38,936 nt of DNA from Acidimicrobiales bacterium (GTDB lineage: Bacteria; Actinomycetota; Acidimicrobiia; Spongiisociales; ZC4RG35): assembly GCA_024103415.1 (NCBI GenBank), contig JAGFIR010000183.1:1-38936 (forward strand). The letters run 5' to 3'. This document shows positions 7,773 through 16,428 of this stretch, piece by piece. Each line of letters starts with the position of its first letter. Positions within the stretch are counted from its first letter, which is position 1. The notes below the pieces were generated by a model that was not told the DNA's origin, searched no databases, and was given only the letters and a program-made list of their open reading frames with translations. Both the position numbers and the translations under genes were made by a program.

Positions 7773-8440
7773 TCATCCGGCAGATCCCGGCCTGGGTCAC
7801 CGCCACGAACGCGTGGGTCGCCGCCTCCGAGCCCGGGGGCGCCGCGTTCATCGTCGATGCTCCGCCGGAGGCTGCCGAGGAGGTCGGCGGGTACGTCGCC
7901 GAGCTCGGGCTCACCGTGGGTGCCGTCCTGCTCACCCACGGCCATGTCGACCACATGGGCGGCTCGGCTGCAATCACCAGGCTCACGGGCGCCACGGCAT
8001 GGGTCCACCCGGATGACGACTTCCTCACCCTCGACCCGGTGACACAGATCCGGCGTCTTTTCGGGATGGTCCCTCCCGGCGAGTTCGACCCACCCGCCGA
8101 TCTCGGCCGGCTGGAGGACGGCCAGACCTTCGATCTGGCCGGGACCAGGGTCGAGGTCGTCCACACGCCGGGCCACACGCCCGGGCACTGCTGTTTCCAC
8201 CTGCCCGGTGAGGGGGTCCTGTTCTCCGGGGACCAGCTGTTCGCGGGGAGCATCGGGCGGACCGACCTCCCGGGCGGCTCCTACGAGGCGCTCATGGAGT
8301 CGATGGCAGAGCGGGTCCTCGTCCTCGACGACGGCACCCGCGTCCTTCCCGGGCACGGGCCGGAGACCACCATCGGCATGGAACGACGGCACAACCCGTT
8401 CCTCCAGGGCCTCGAACCCCGCGATTCGGGCCAGCGGTAA
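7769..8440 (+). CDS. Metallo-beta-lactamase-fold hydrolase (glyoxalase II/YcbL-like)
   Basis: The 223-residue product has the complete metallo-beta-lactamase metal set: THGHVDHMGG (H57, H59, D61, H62), VVHTPGHTPGHCCFHL, the bridging Asp in LFSGDQLF, and the C-terminal PGHGPETT. The tail GMERRHNPFL is typical of short YcbL-type relatives of hydroxyacylglutathione hydrolase that lack the glutathione-binding C-terminal domain, so the true thiol-ester substrate is unknown. The start GTG 7769 overlaps the rel stop (GTGA). A gene of this family between rel and hisS is a common actinobacterial arrangement. Its stop TAA forms part of the hisS -10 hexamer. Confidence 0.9.
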   Translation: MIIRQIPAWVTATNAWVAASEPGGAAFIVDAPPEAAEEVGGYVAELGLTVGAVLLTHGHVDHMGGSAAITRLTGATAWVHPDDDFLTLDPVTQIRRLFGMVPPGEFDPPADLGRLEDGQTFDLAGTRVEVVHTPGHTPGHCCFHLPGEGVLFSGDQLFAGSIGRTDLPGGSYEALMESMAERVLVLDDGTRVLPGHGPETTIGMERRHNPFLQGLEPRDSGQR

Positions 8441-8443
8441 CCT
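8438..8443 (+). promoter_or_regulatory. Putative -10 hexamer TAACCT of hisS, containing the upstream stop codon
   Basis: TAACCT begins with the TAA stop of the hydrolase gene and ends 9 nt before the hisS ATG at 8453. The intervening bases carry no Shine-Dalgarno sequence. Confidence 0.5.
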
Positions 8444-8452
8444 GGCGCCCCC

Positions 8453-9661
8453 ATGAGCTTCCAACCCCCCAAGGGCACCGCGGACCTGATGCCGCCCCGG
8501 TCGCACGCCTGGCGGCGTGCCCTGAAGCTGTGGGACGACTGGACCGAGAGATTCGGATACCCGCTGGTCGCCACGCCGATCTTCGAGGCGACCGAGTTGT
8601 TCGAGCGGGGCGTGGGCGGTACCACCGAGGTCGTCACCAAGCAGATGTACACCTTCACCGACAAGGGCGGGCGCTCGCTCACCCTCCGCCCCGAGGGAAC
8701 CGCCGGAGTGGTCAGGGCGTATCTCGATTCCGGCGCCACCGGAGCCTGGAAGGGGGCTTACTCGGGCCCCTTCTTCCGGTACGAGAGGCCCCAGAAGGGC
8801 CGCTACCGCCAGTTCTGGCAGTTGGGCGTGGAGTACCTGGGTGTCGAGTCTGCCGTGGCGGACGCCGAGGTGATCGAGCTCGGGTACCGGTTCCTGGAGA
8901 GCGCCGGGGCTCGGGAGATGGCGTTGCACATCAACAGCATCGGGGACGCCGCGTGCCGTCCCGCCTACGTGGAGCAGTTGCGCCAGTACCTCGAAGGGCA
9001 CCGTGACGAGCTCAGCGAGGACGGCCGGCGTCTCATCGAGACCAACCCGCTGCGGGTGCTCGATTCGAAGGTGGACCGGCCCAAGCTCGCCGACCCGCCT
9101 CTCGTCACCGATCACCTCTGCGAGGCGTGTCGCGAGCACTACGAGCAGGTCAAGGTCCTGCTCGACGCCGTCGGCATCCCGTACACCGAGGACCCCTATC
9201 TCGTGCGCGGGCTCGACTACTACACCCGCACGGCGTTCGAGTTCCTCGGTATCGGTCTCGACGCCGCCCAGAACGCCCTGGGAGGGGGCGGTAGGTACGA
9301 CGTCCTCGCCGAGACGATCGGGGGACCGCACACACCCGCCGTCGGCTTCGCCCTAGGTCTCGACCGGGTCGTCATCGCGGCCGGGGGAGAGGAGGCGGTC
9401 GGGCTCGACGCCTATCTGGTCTCGGAGCGGGGCCCCGGTGAGGCGCTCGCCGCGGCGTCTCAACTCCGCCAGGCCGGCCTGCGCATCGACTTCGACGCCG
9501 AAGGCAGGTCGGTGAAGGCGCAGTTCCGGACGGCACGCCGGCTCGAGGTGCCGGTGATCCTCGTCCTCAAGGAGGACGGGTCCGTCGACGCCCAGACCGA
9601 GGGGGAGCGACAAACGCTCCAGGTCGACGAGGTTCCAGCGTGGATGGAGGGCAGGAGATGA
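8453..9661 (+). CDS. hisS: Histidyl-tRNA synthetase
   Basis: This class II synthetase charges tRNA-His. The 402 residues include PPKGTADLMP near the N-terminus, motif 1 with ATPIFEATELF, the motif 2 region (RPEGTAGVVRAYL, then PFFRYERPQKGRYRQFWQLG), the histidine-specific block LVRGLDYYTRTAFEF, motif 3 in AVGFALGLDRVV, and a C-terminal anticodon-binding domain (about 310-402). It appears leaderless. Its stop overlaps the aspS start by 4 bp (ATGA), so the two synthetases are co-expressed. Confidence 0.96.
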   Translation: MSFQPPKGTADLMPPRSHAWRRALKLWDDWTERFGYPLVATPIFEATELFERGVGGTTEVVTKQMYTFTDKGGRSLTLRPEGTAGVVRAYLDSGATGAWKGAYSGPFFRYERPQKGRYRQFWQLGVEYLGVESAVADAEVIELGYRFLESAGAREMALHINSIGDAACRPAYVEQLRQYLEGHRDELSEDGRRLIETNPLRVLDSKVDRPKLADPPLVTDHLCEACREHYEQVKVLLDAVGIPYTEDPYLVRGLDYYTRTAFEFLGIGLDAAQNALGGGGRYDVLAETIGGPHTPAVGFALGLDRVVIAAGGEEAVGLDAYLVSERGPGEALAAASQLRQAGLRIDFDAEGRSVKAQFRTARRLEVPVILVLKEDGSVDAQTEGERQTLQVDEVPAWMEGRR

Positions 9662-11409
9662 TCCGGAGCCATCGGGCAACGGAGGTGACGCCGGATCACA
9701 TCGGCGAAGAGGTGGTGCTGGCGGGCTGGGTGCAGCGGCGCAGGGACCACGGTGGCATCACCTTTTTAGACCTTCGCGACGCCTCCGGGCTGATCCAGGT
9801 GGTCGCCGACCCCGAGCAGCACCCGGTCGCCGAGGAGCTCCGCATGGAGTACTGCGTGCGGGTCACCGGCGTGGTGCGTCCCCGCCCCGAGGGGACCGAG
9901 AACCCGAACCTGGCCACCGGCACCATCGAGGTCGCGGCCGACGGCATCGAGGTGCTCTCCACGGCCAAAGTGCTGCCGTTCATGATCGACGACCGCGCCG
10001 AGGTCGAGGAGCTGGTGCGGCTGCGCTACCGGTACCTCGACCTGAGACGCCCGAAGATGGCGGCCAACCTGCGAGCCCGATCCAGGGCGACGGCCGCCAT
10101 CCGCCGCACCCTCGATGACCTGGGCTTTCTCGAGGTGGAGACCCCGACCCTGGTCAACTCGACCCCGGAAGGCGCCCGGGACATGCTGGTGCCGAGTCGT
10201 CTCCGCAAGGGGGAGTTCTACGCGCTCCCGCAGTCACCGCAGCTCTTCAAGCAGCTCCTGATGGTCGCCGGGGTTGAGCGGTACTTTCAGATCGCCCGGT
10301 GCTACCGCGACGAGGACTTCAGGGCGGACCGGCAGATCGAGTTCACCCAGCTCGACCTCGAAGGCTCCTTCTGGGAACGGGAGGACGTCTTCGACGCGAT
10401 AGAGCAGGTGCTCGCCGCGGTGGTGCGCGACCTGAGAGGCGTCGAGCTGTCTCTGCCTCTGCCCCGTCTGAGCTGGCAGGAGGCAATGGACCGCTACGGA
10501 TCTGACAAGCCGGACCTCCGTTTCGGCATGGAGATCACCGATCTCTCGGACATCGTCGCCGGGTCGGAGTTCGGGGTGTTCGCCGGGGCCGTCGGGTCGG
10601 GCGGCACCGTCCGTGGCATCAACGTCGGGCCGGTCGACTGGTCACGGGCGCGAGCGGACGAGCTCACCGAGAAGGCGAAGACGCACGGGGCCAGGGGCCT
10701 GGTGTGGATGGTGGCCGAAGAGGACGGCTCGGTGCGTTCGCCCGTCGCCAAGTTCCTCTCGGAGCAGGAGATCGCAGAGATCCGTGAGCGGCTCGAGGCA
10801 TGTCCGGGGGACGTCCTCCTGGTCGTCGCCGACCGCTGGCGCACGGTGGTCGACACGCTCGGCGCCCTGCGCACCGAGTTGGGGCGCCCGCAGAGCCACG
10901 AGGACCTCGCATTCCTCTGGGTGATCGACTTCCCGATGTTCGAGGAGGAGGAAGACGGTTCGATCACCTTCTCCCATCACCCGTTCACCTCGCCGGTGTC
11001 CATCGACGCCATGCGCGAGGACCCGAAGAGCGCCGTGGCCAAGGCGTACGACGTCGTGGTCAACGGGGTGGAGCTCGGCAGCGGCTCGATCAGGATCCAC
11101 GACCCCGCCGTGCAGCGGGAGGTCTTCGAGATCCTCGGCATCGACCGGGACACGGCCGAGCGGCGATTCGGCTGGTTCCTCGAAGCCCTCGAGTACGGGA
11201 CCCCGCCCCACGGAGGCTTCGCCTTCGGCATCGATCGACTCGTCATGGTGCTCCAGGACGAGGCCTCGATCCGCGACGTGATCCCGTTCCCGAAGACTCA
11301 GACCGGTGTCGACCCGATGACCGGTGCGCCGACACAGGTGGCTGCCGAGCAACTGGAGGAGTTGGGCATCCTGCTCGGCCCCGAGGCCCTCGAGCGCCTC
11401 GAGAATTGA
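9658..11409 (+). CDS. aspS: Aspartyl-tRNA synthetase, probably non-discriminating (Asp/Asn)
   Basis: This is a 583-residue bacterial-type class II AspRS: N-terminal OB fold for the anticodon (LAGWVQRRRDHGGITFLDLR), catalytic core with RYRYLDLRRP, ARCYRDEDFRADRQIEFTQL (motif 2), the bacterial GAD insertion (about 280-410), and motif 3 GGFAFGIDRLVM. His31 in RRRDHGG is found in non-discriminating AspRSs, which also charge tRNA-Asn for later amidation by GatCAB; discriminating enzymes such as E. coli have Leu there. ATG 9658 was chosen over the upstream in-frame start at 9640 because of the ATGA overlap and GGAGG 7 nt upstream. Confidence 0.95.
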   Translation: MIRSHRATEVTPDHIGEEVVLAGWVQRRRDHGGITFLDLRDASGLIQVVADPEQHPVAEELRMEYCVRVTGVVRPRPEGTENPNLATGTIEVAADGIEVLSTAKVLPFMIDDRAEVEELVRLRYRYLDLRRPKMAANLRARSRATAAIRRTLDDLGFLEVETPTLVNSTPEGARDMLVPSRLRKGEFYALPQSPQLFKQLLMVAGVERYFQIARCYRDEDFRADRQIEFTQLDLEGSFWEREDVFDAIEQVLAAVVRDLRGVELSLPLPRLSWQEAMDRYGSDKPDLRFGMEITDLSDIVAGSEFGVFAGAVGSGGTVRGINVGPVDWSRARADELTEKAKTHGARGLVWMVAEEDGSVRSPVAKFLSEQEIAEIRERLEACPGDVLLVVADRWRTVVDTLGALRTELGRPQSHEDLAFLWVIDFPMFEEEEDGSITFSHHPFTSPVSIDAMREDPKSAVAKAYDVVVNGVELGSGSIRIHDPAVQREVFEILGIDRDTAERRFGWFLEALEYGTPPHGGFAFGIDRLVMVLQDEASIRDVIPFPKTQTGVDPMTGAPTQVAAEQLEELGILLGPEALERLEN

Positions 11410-11435
11410 ACGGCGGGATTCGAAGGGTCGGCCGT

Positions 11436-11441
11436 TAACCT
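11436..11441 (+). promoter_or_regulatory. Putative -10 hexamer TAACCT of alaS
   Basis: TAACCT ends 10 nt before the alaS ATG at 11452, in the 42-bp gap after aspS. No Shine-Dalgarno sequence is seen. Confidence 0.45.
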
Positions 11442-11451
11442 CGGCGACCCA

Positions 11452-14082
11452 ATGACCACCTGGAGCAGCAGCCGGATCCGCAAGGAGTTCGTCGACTTCT
11501 TCGTGGCGCGTCAGCACGAGCATCGACCCTCGTCGTCGCTGATCCCGGCCGATCCGACCCTTCTGCTCACCAATGCCGGGATGGTCCAGTTCAAGCCATA
11601 TTTCCTCGGCCAGGAGACCCCGCCGTGGCCCCGTGCGGTGTCCGTTCAGAAGTGCGTGCGGACCATCGACATCGACATCATCGGCACCACCCAGCGCCAT
11701 CTCTCGTTCTTCGAGATGCTGGGCAACTTCAGCTTCGGTGACTACTTCAAGGAGCAGGCGATCCCCTGGGCCTACGAGCTCTGCACCGAGGTCCTGGGGC
11801 TGGACCCCGATCGCTTGTGGTTCACCGTCTACGAGACCGACGACGAGGCGGCCGAGATCTGGGTCGATCAGGTGGGGGTTCCCGCCGATCGGGTGCAGCG
11901 GGGCGGCAAGGACAACTTCTGGCAGATGGGCGTGCCCGGGCCCTGCGGCCCTTGCTCGGAGATCTTCTGGGATCGCGGGCCGGAGCATGGGGAGGACGGT
12001 GGCCCGATCGGTGGAGGGGAGGAGAGGTTCGTCGAGATCTGGAACCTGGTCTTCATGCAGCACCTCCAGGACGAGCCGTATCACGTGATCGGCGACCTGC
12101 CCGACAAGAACATCGACACCGGGATGGGGCTCGATCGCATCGCCGCCGTGCTCCAGGGGGTCGGCTCCGTGTTCGACATCGACACCACGCGGCACGTCCT
12201 CGCGGCGGGCGAGCGGGAGACCGGTCTCCGTTTCGGCGAGTCGGAGCGGGGCGACATATCGCTGCGGATCCTGGCGGACCATGGCCGCACCGTGACGTTC
12301 CTGATCGGGGACGGCGTCGTCCCCTCCAACGATGGACGCGGCCACATCCTGCGCCGCGTCCTGCGCCGCGCGGTGAGACATGCCTGGCAGCACGGCAGCA
12401 AGGGCCTGGTTGTTCCGGCTCTGGTCGAGGCCACCATCGAGGTGATGGGTGACGACTACCCGTCGCTCGTCAAGAAGGCCGATCACATCCTCGACGTCGC
12501 CACCCGCGAGGAGGAGAAGTTCCGTCGCACCCTCGAGTCGGGGCACCAACTCCTCGACACCGAGCTCTCCTCGTCGCCGGTGCTCAGCGGTGCCACCGCC
12601 TTCCGTCTCCACGACACCTACGGCTTCCCCATCGAGCTCACGAGCGAGATCGCCGCCGAGCGGGGGATCGAGGTCGACCTCGAGGGCTTCGAAAGGGAGA
12701 TGGCCGTCCAGCGGGAGCGGGCCCGGGCCGCCTGGAAGGGCGGAGACTCCGCTGCCGCCGAGATGGTGTACCGCGAGATCCTCGAGCAATACGGCCTAAC
12801 CGACTTCCGGGGCTACGAAGAGGAGCGCACCCGGGGCCGGATCCTCTCGATCCTGGCCGACGGCGAGCCCATCGAGCGCGCCGAAGAAGGGCGCATGGTG
12901 GAAGTGTTTCTCGACCGGACCACCTTCTACGGGGAGTCCGGCGGACAGGTGGGAGACACCGGCTTCATCGAGACGGAGACGGGCACCATCGTCGTCGGGG
13001 ACACCAAGCACGCCATCCACGGATTGCACGGCCACCGCGGGACCGTGGTCAAGGGCTATGTCGCCGCGGGTCAGGATGCCGTGGCAACGATCGACAGCCC
13101 CAGACGGGAGGACATCCGCAAGAGCCACACCGGAACCCACGTCCTGCACTGGGCGATCCGGGACGTGCTCGGGGATCACGCCAACCAGGCAGGCTCCCTG
13201 GTCGAGGCCGGGCGTCTCCGCTTCGACTTCTCGCACTACACCCAGGTGGCCCCCCAGGAGCTGGGCGAGATCGAACTGGCGGTCAACGAGCGTCTCGTCG
13301 CCAACCACCAAGTCACCACGGTGGTCACCTCCAGGGAGGAGGCGCAGGCGATGGGCGCACTGGCGTTCTTCGGTGACAAGTACGGCGAGATCGTCCGGGT
13401 GGTCAAAGTCGGGAACTTCTCCACCGAGTTCTGCGGGGGGACCCACACGCGCACCTCGGGGCAGGTGGGGCCGCTGGTCCTGACCAGCGAGGGCTCGATC
13501 GGTTCGAACATGCGTCGTGTCGAGGCCCTCACCGGCATGGCCGCCTACCAGCACCTCGCCGAAGTCCGCGCCACCCTGGAGCGGGCCGGCGGTCTCCTCA
13601 AGGCTCCAACCCCCCTGGACGTCCCGCAACGTCTCGAGGCCCTCCTCGAGAAGATGAGCGGTCTCGAGGCGGAGCTGGACGCCATCCGCGACCAGCGCCG
13701 GGGATCGCTAGCCGAGGACCTGGCCCGGGACGCCGCCGAGGTTGGGGAGGCGGCCCTGGTGGTCGGTTCCGCCGGCGAGCTGGATCCCAACGGGCTCCGC
13801 CAACTGGCCCTCGGAGTCCGGGATAGGTTGTCACGCCCCGGTGTCGTCATCGTCGGCTCCACCTTCTCGGGCAAGGGAGCGCTCGTCGGAGTCGTCAGCA
13901 AGGAGCTGGTGGACAAGGGGATATCGGCGGGAGATCTGCTCGCCGCCGGTGCGCCGGCGCTCGGCGGCGGTGGCTCGCGGGATCCGGAGCTCGCCCAGGC
14001 GGGCGGCCCCGAGGGGTCGAACCTCGACGCCGCCCTGGACGCGATTCGCGAGGAAGCGGGGCGGGCGCTGAGCGCACTGTGA
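11452..14082 (+). CDS. alaS: Alanyl-tRNA synthetase
   Basis: AlaRS charges tRNA-Ala and edits Ser/Gly mischarging. The 876-residue product is full length: aminoacylation domain (IRKEFVDFFVARQHEHRPSS, TNAGMVQFKPYFLG, RHLSFFEMLGNFSFGDYFK), a tRNA-recognition middle region, an editing domain with the zinc ligands HTGTHVLHWA and FCGGTHTRTSGQVG, then a coiled coil and a C-terminal C-Ala domain with the Gly-rich AGAPALGGGGSRDPELAQAG. It is probably leaderless. The stop overlaps ruvX by 4 bp (GTGA), matching the common alaS-ruvX-mltG-aroE order. Confidence 0.97.
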   Translation: MTTWSSSRIRKEFVDFFVARQHEHRPSSSLIPADPTLLLTNAGMVQFKPYFLGQETPPWPRAVSVQKCVRTIDIDIIGTTQRHLSFFEMLGNFSFGDYFKEQAIPWAYELCTEVLGLDPDRLWFTVYETDDEAAEIWVDQVGVPADRVQRGGKDNFWQMGVPGPCGPCSEIFWDRGPEHGEDGGPIGGGEERFVEIWNLVFMQHLQDEPYHVIGDLPDKNIDTGMGLDRIAAVLQGVGSVFDIDTTRHVLAAGERETGLRFGESERGDISLRILADHGRTVTFLIGDGVVPSNDGRGHILRRVLRRAVRHAWQHGSKGLVVPALVEATIEVMGDDYPSLVKKADHILDVATREEEKFRRTLESGHQLLDTELSSSPVLSGATAFRLHDTYGFPIELTSEIAAERGIEVDLEGFEREMAVQRERARAAWKGGDSAAAEMVYREILEQYGLTDFRGYEEERTRGRILSILADGEPIERAEEGRMVEVFLDRTTFYGESGGQVGDTGFIETETGTIVVGDTKHAIHGLHGHRGTVVKGYVAAGQDAVATIDSPRREDIRKSHTGTHVLHWAIRDVLGDHANQAGSLVEAGRLRFDFSHYTQVAPQELGEIELAVNERLVANHQVTTVVTSREEAQAMGALAFFGDKYGEIVRVVKVGNFSTEFCGGTHTRTSGQVGPLVLTSEGSIGSNMRRVEALTGMAAYQHLAEVRATLERAGGLLKAPTPLDVPQRLEALLEKMSGLEAELDAIRDQRRGSLAEDLARDAAEVGEAALVVGSAGELDPNGLRQLALGVRDRLSRPGVVIVGSTFSGKGALVGVVSKELVDKGISAGDLLAAGAPALGGGGSRDPELAQAGGPEGSNLDAALDAIREEAGRALSAL

Positions 14083-14510
14083 GCCGGGTCCTCGGAGTCG
14101 ACTATGGCGACACCCGTATCGGAATCGCCATCTCCGACCCGCTGGGTCTCACCGCGCGTCCCCTCGAGGTGGTCACCCCGGACCGCTTCGTGGACCGGAT
14201 GCGTGAGCTCGTCGAGGAACACGAGGTGGGGACGGTTGTGATCGGTCTTCCCACCACGCTTCGCGGTGGCGAGTCCTCCTCGACGGAGGGGGCCCGCTCG
14301 CTCGGGAAGGACCTCGAGGACCTGGGTGTCGATGTGGTGTTCGTCGACGAGCGATTCACGTCCCGCATGGCCGAGTCAGCCCTCCTCGAGTCGGGTATGA
14401 AGAGGAGAGAGAGACGTGCCACAGTGGACAAGGTCGCAGCCGCGATCATTCTCCAGAGCTACCTGGACGGGAACTTCCCGGGCCAGGGAGACGTGAAAGA
14501 CCACCGATGA
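14079..14510 (+). CDS. ruvX: RuvX/YqgF, pre-16S rRNA nuclease
   Basis: This RNase H-fold protein of 143 residues belongs to the YqgF family, which finishes the 5' end of 16S rRNA in E. coli and is often named putative Holliday junction resolvase. Conserved parts are VLGVDYGDTRIGIAISD with the first acidic residue, VVIGLPTTLRGGES, VFVDERFTSRMAES and DKVAAAIILQSYLD. The start GTG 14079 overlaps alaS, and the stop overlaps mltG (ATGA). Which activity dominates in actinobacteria cannot be told from sequence. Confidence 0.93.
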   Translation: MSRVLGVDYGDTRIGIAISDPLGLTARPLEVVTPDRFVDRMRELVEEHEVGTVVIGLPTTLRGGESSSTEGARSLGKDLEDLGVDVVFVDERFTSRMAESALLESGMKRRERRATVDKVAAAIILQSYLDGNFPGQGDVKDHR

Positions 14511-15607
14511 CCCTCGAACCCGCCCCTGAAGCCCCGATCTGGACGCGCATCCTGCGCGCCGGCCTGGTGTTCGCCATCGTGGTGCTCGCCGGGTTCGTGG
14601 TCGTAGGTGGCGCCTCCTACCTCGGTCGCACCATCGGGGCGGCTCTGGGCAACGACGAGGCCGACGGTGGCCCGATCGACGTCGAGCCCGGACAGCCGGT
14701 CACGGTGGAGATCCCCGCCGGGTCGACCGGTCAGGACATCGGGGCGATCCTCGTGGCCAACGGCGTCGTCCGGTCGGCGCTCGAGTTCGAGCTCGCGGTG
14801 CGCAACGTCGATGCGGCCCACCAGCTCAAAGCGGGGACCTACGAGTTCACGACCCTGATGGACCCCGCCGAGGTCGTGGCGTCACTGGTGTCCGGCCCGG
14901 TCGCCTCCGTGTACCGGGTGACGGTCATCGAGGGCCTCCGGGTGGAGGAGATGCTCACCCAGCTGGCGGAGCGGACCGGTTACACCTTCCAGGAGTTCGT
15001 CGACGCTCTGCTCGGTGGCGAGGTCACCACTTCGCTGCGGGAGATCCCCGAGGATGCCGCTCTCTCCGACTGGGAGGGCCTGCTCTTTCCCGACACCTAC
15101 GAGTTCTCTCGCACGGCCAGGCCGGCCGCCATCCTCCAGCGCCTCGCCTCGACCATGGAGCAGCGGGTCGACTCCATCGACTGGACCGCCTGGGAGGAGA
15201 AGGGCTACAGCAAGTACGAGGGCATCATCGTGGCCTCGTTGATCGAGAGCGAGGTCAGGGTGGCGGAGGAGCGACCCATCGTCTCCAGCGTGATCCACAA
15301 CCGCCTCGCCACACCGATGCGTCTCGAGATCGACGCCACCGTTCTCTACGCGCTCGGGACCCGTGACGTCTCCCGCTTCGACCGCGAGGTGGCGTCTCCG
15401 TACAACACGTACCGGAACGACGGTCTCCCGCCGACACCGATCTCGGCGCCCAGTCGGGCATCGCTCGAAGCGGCGGCGGCCCCTGCCGAGACCGAGTTCC
15501 TCTTCTACGTCCTCAAGGACATCGACGGCAGCCATGCCTTCGCCGCCACCTTCGACGAGCACCAGCGCAACATCGAGCAGGCGCGTCGCGACGGCGTCCT
15601 CCCGTAG
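14507..15607 (+). CDS. mltG: Endolytic murein transglycosylase MltG
   Basis: MltG cleaves nascent peptidoglycan strands and is thought to set glycan length. The 366 residues begin with a short cytoplasmic tail and one membrane anchor (about 16-45, AGLVFAIVVLAGFVVVGGAS), then a LysM-like subdomain (VEIPAGSTGQDIGAILVANG) and the YceG catalytic domain with IIVASLIESEV, where the glutamate of the LIESE segment matches the E. coli catalytic position. Further conserved blocks are VIHNRLATPMRLEIDATVLYALG and SPYNTYRNDGLPPTPISAPS. It overlaps ruvX by 4 bp. Confidence 0.94.
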   Translation: MTLEPAPEAPIWTRILRAGLVFAIVVLAGFVVVGGASYLGRTIGAALGNDEADGGPIDVEPGQPVTVEIPAGSTGQDIGAILVANGVVRSALEFELAVRNVDAAHQLKAGTYEFTTLMDPAEVVASLVSGPVASVYRVTVIEGLRVEEMLTQLAERTGYTFQEFVDALLGGEVTTSLREIPEDAALSDWEGLLFPDTYEFSRTARPAAILQRLASTMEQRVDSIDWTAWEEKGYSKYEGIIVASLIESEVRVAEERPIVSSVIHNRLATPMRLEIDATVLYALGTRDVSRFDREVASPYNTYRNDGLPPTPISAPSRASLEAAAAPAETEFLFYVLKDIDGSHAFAATFDEHQRNIEQARRDGVLP

Positions 15608-15623
15608 CTGTTACAACCACCCG

Positions 15624-16373
15624 ATGCTCCGCTTCGCAGTCGTCGGCGACCCCATCGCACAGTCGCGATCCCCGGTGATCCACACCGAGGCCCTCCGTCT
15701 GGCCGGCCTCGAAGGCGAGTACACGGCCCGGCGGGTCCTCGGCGGGGGCCTCGGGGCCATCGTCGAGGAGATCCGTGCCGGTCTGCTCGATGGCGTGAAC
15801 GTGACGATGCCGCTCAAGGGCGAGGCCTACGAGGCCGCGGACGTGTTGACAACGGAGGCCGAGCGATCTGCATCCGTGAACACCTTGCGGCTCAGGGATG
15901 GAGTGATCGAAGCGCATTCCACCGATACCGTGGCCTTTGGTGAGATCTTCGACAGGGTCACCGGCCCGGCCCAACTGCTGATCCTCGGCGCAGGGGGAAG
16001 TGCCCGCGCCGCCCTGGCGGCATGGACGGGCGGGGAGGTGTACGTCTCGGCGCGGGCCATGGATCGTGCCGCCGCGCTGGGGCGCCCGGTGCAGTGGGGC
16101 GAGGGTGTCGACGATGCCGTGGTGGTCAACGCCACGCCCCTTGGCATGGCGGGTGAGTCGCTCCCTCCGGCGGTGTTGGAGCGTGCGTCGTTCCTGGTCG
16201 ACCTGCCCTACGGACCGGCTCCGACGCCCGCCGTCGAGACCGCGCGGAAAGCCGGAATCGAGCTCGTGGACGGCCTCGAGTTCCTCGCCATCCAGGCCGA
16301 AGCTGCCTTCAGGTGGTGGACCGGGGAGACCGTAGACTTGAACCGCCTCATCGAGGTGGCGAGAAATGGCTAA
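15624..16373 (+). CDS. aroE: Shikimate dehydrogenase
   Basis: AroE reduces 3-dehydroshikimate to shikimate with NADPH. The 249 residues contain the substrate site SRSPVIH (Ser pair), NVTMPLKGEAY with the catalytic Lys, HSTDT with the catalytic Asp, the nucleotide-binding loop ILGAGGSARAAL, NATPLGM and the C-terminal GLEFLAIQAEAAFRWWTG. It is slightly shorter than E. coli AroE. ATG 15624 lies 16 nt after the mltG stop; a weak hexamer (TTACAA, 15611-15616) is 7 nt upstream, and no Shine-Dalgarno sequence is seen. aroC, aroK and aroB follow after two unrelated genes. Confidence 0.92.
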   Translation: MLRFAVVGDPIAQSRSPVIHTEALRLAGLEGEYTARRVLGGGLGAIVEEIRAGLLDGVNVTMPLKGEAYEAADVLTTEAERSASVNTLRLRDGVIEAHSTDTVAFGEIFDRVTGPAQLLILGAGGSARAALAAWTGGEVYVSARAMDRAAALGRPVQWGEGVDDAVVVNATPLGMAGESLPPAVLERASFLVDLPYGPAPTPAVETARKAGIELVDGLEFLAIQAEAAFRWWTGETVDLNRLIEVARNG

Positions 16374-16417
16374 AGGACTGCGCAAGAAGGGCCGATTTCT
16401 CGCGACGAGGCTTATCC

Positions 16418-16423
16418 AAGGAG
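16418..16423 (+). promoter_or_regulatory. Shine-Dalgarno AAGGAG deciding the start of the DUF4388 gene
   Basis: AAGGAG lies 5 nt upstream of GTG 16429, which begins exactly at the conserved SLSGNLG of DUF4388. An alternative ATG at 16366, near a TAGACT hexamer at 16333-16338 inside aroE, would add 21 basic residues that are unlike the family. Confidence 0.5.
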
Positions 16424-16428
16424 CAGTC

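Noticed and set aside
10642-12789. Very long minus-strand open frame (715 codons) opposite aspS and alaS
   Set aside because: It mirrors codon structure of two clear synthetase genes; long antisense frames are expected in GC-rich DNA, and the product is a low-complexity mix without domains.
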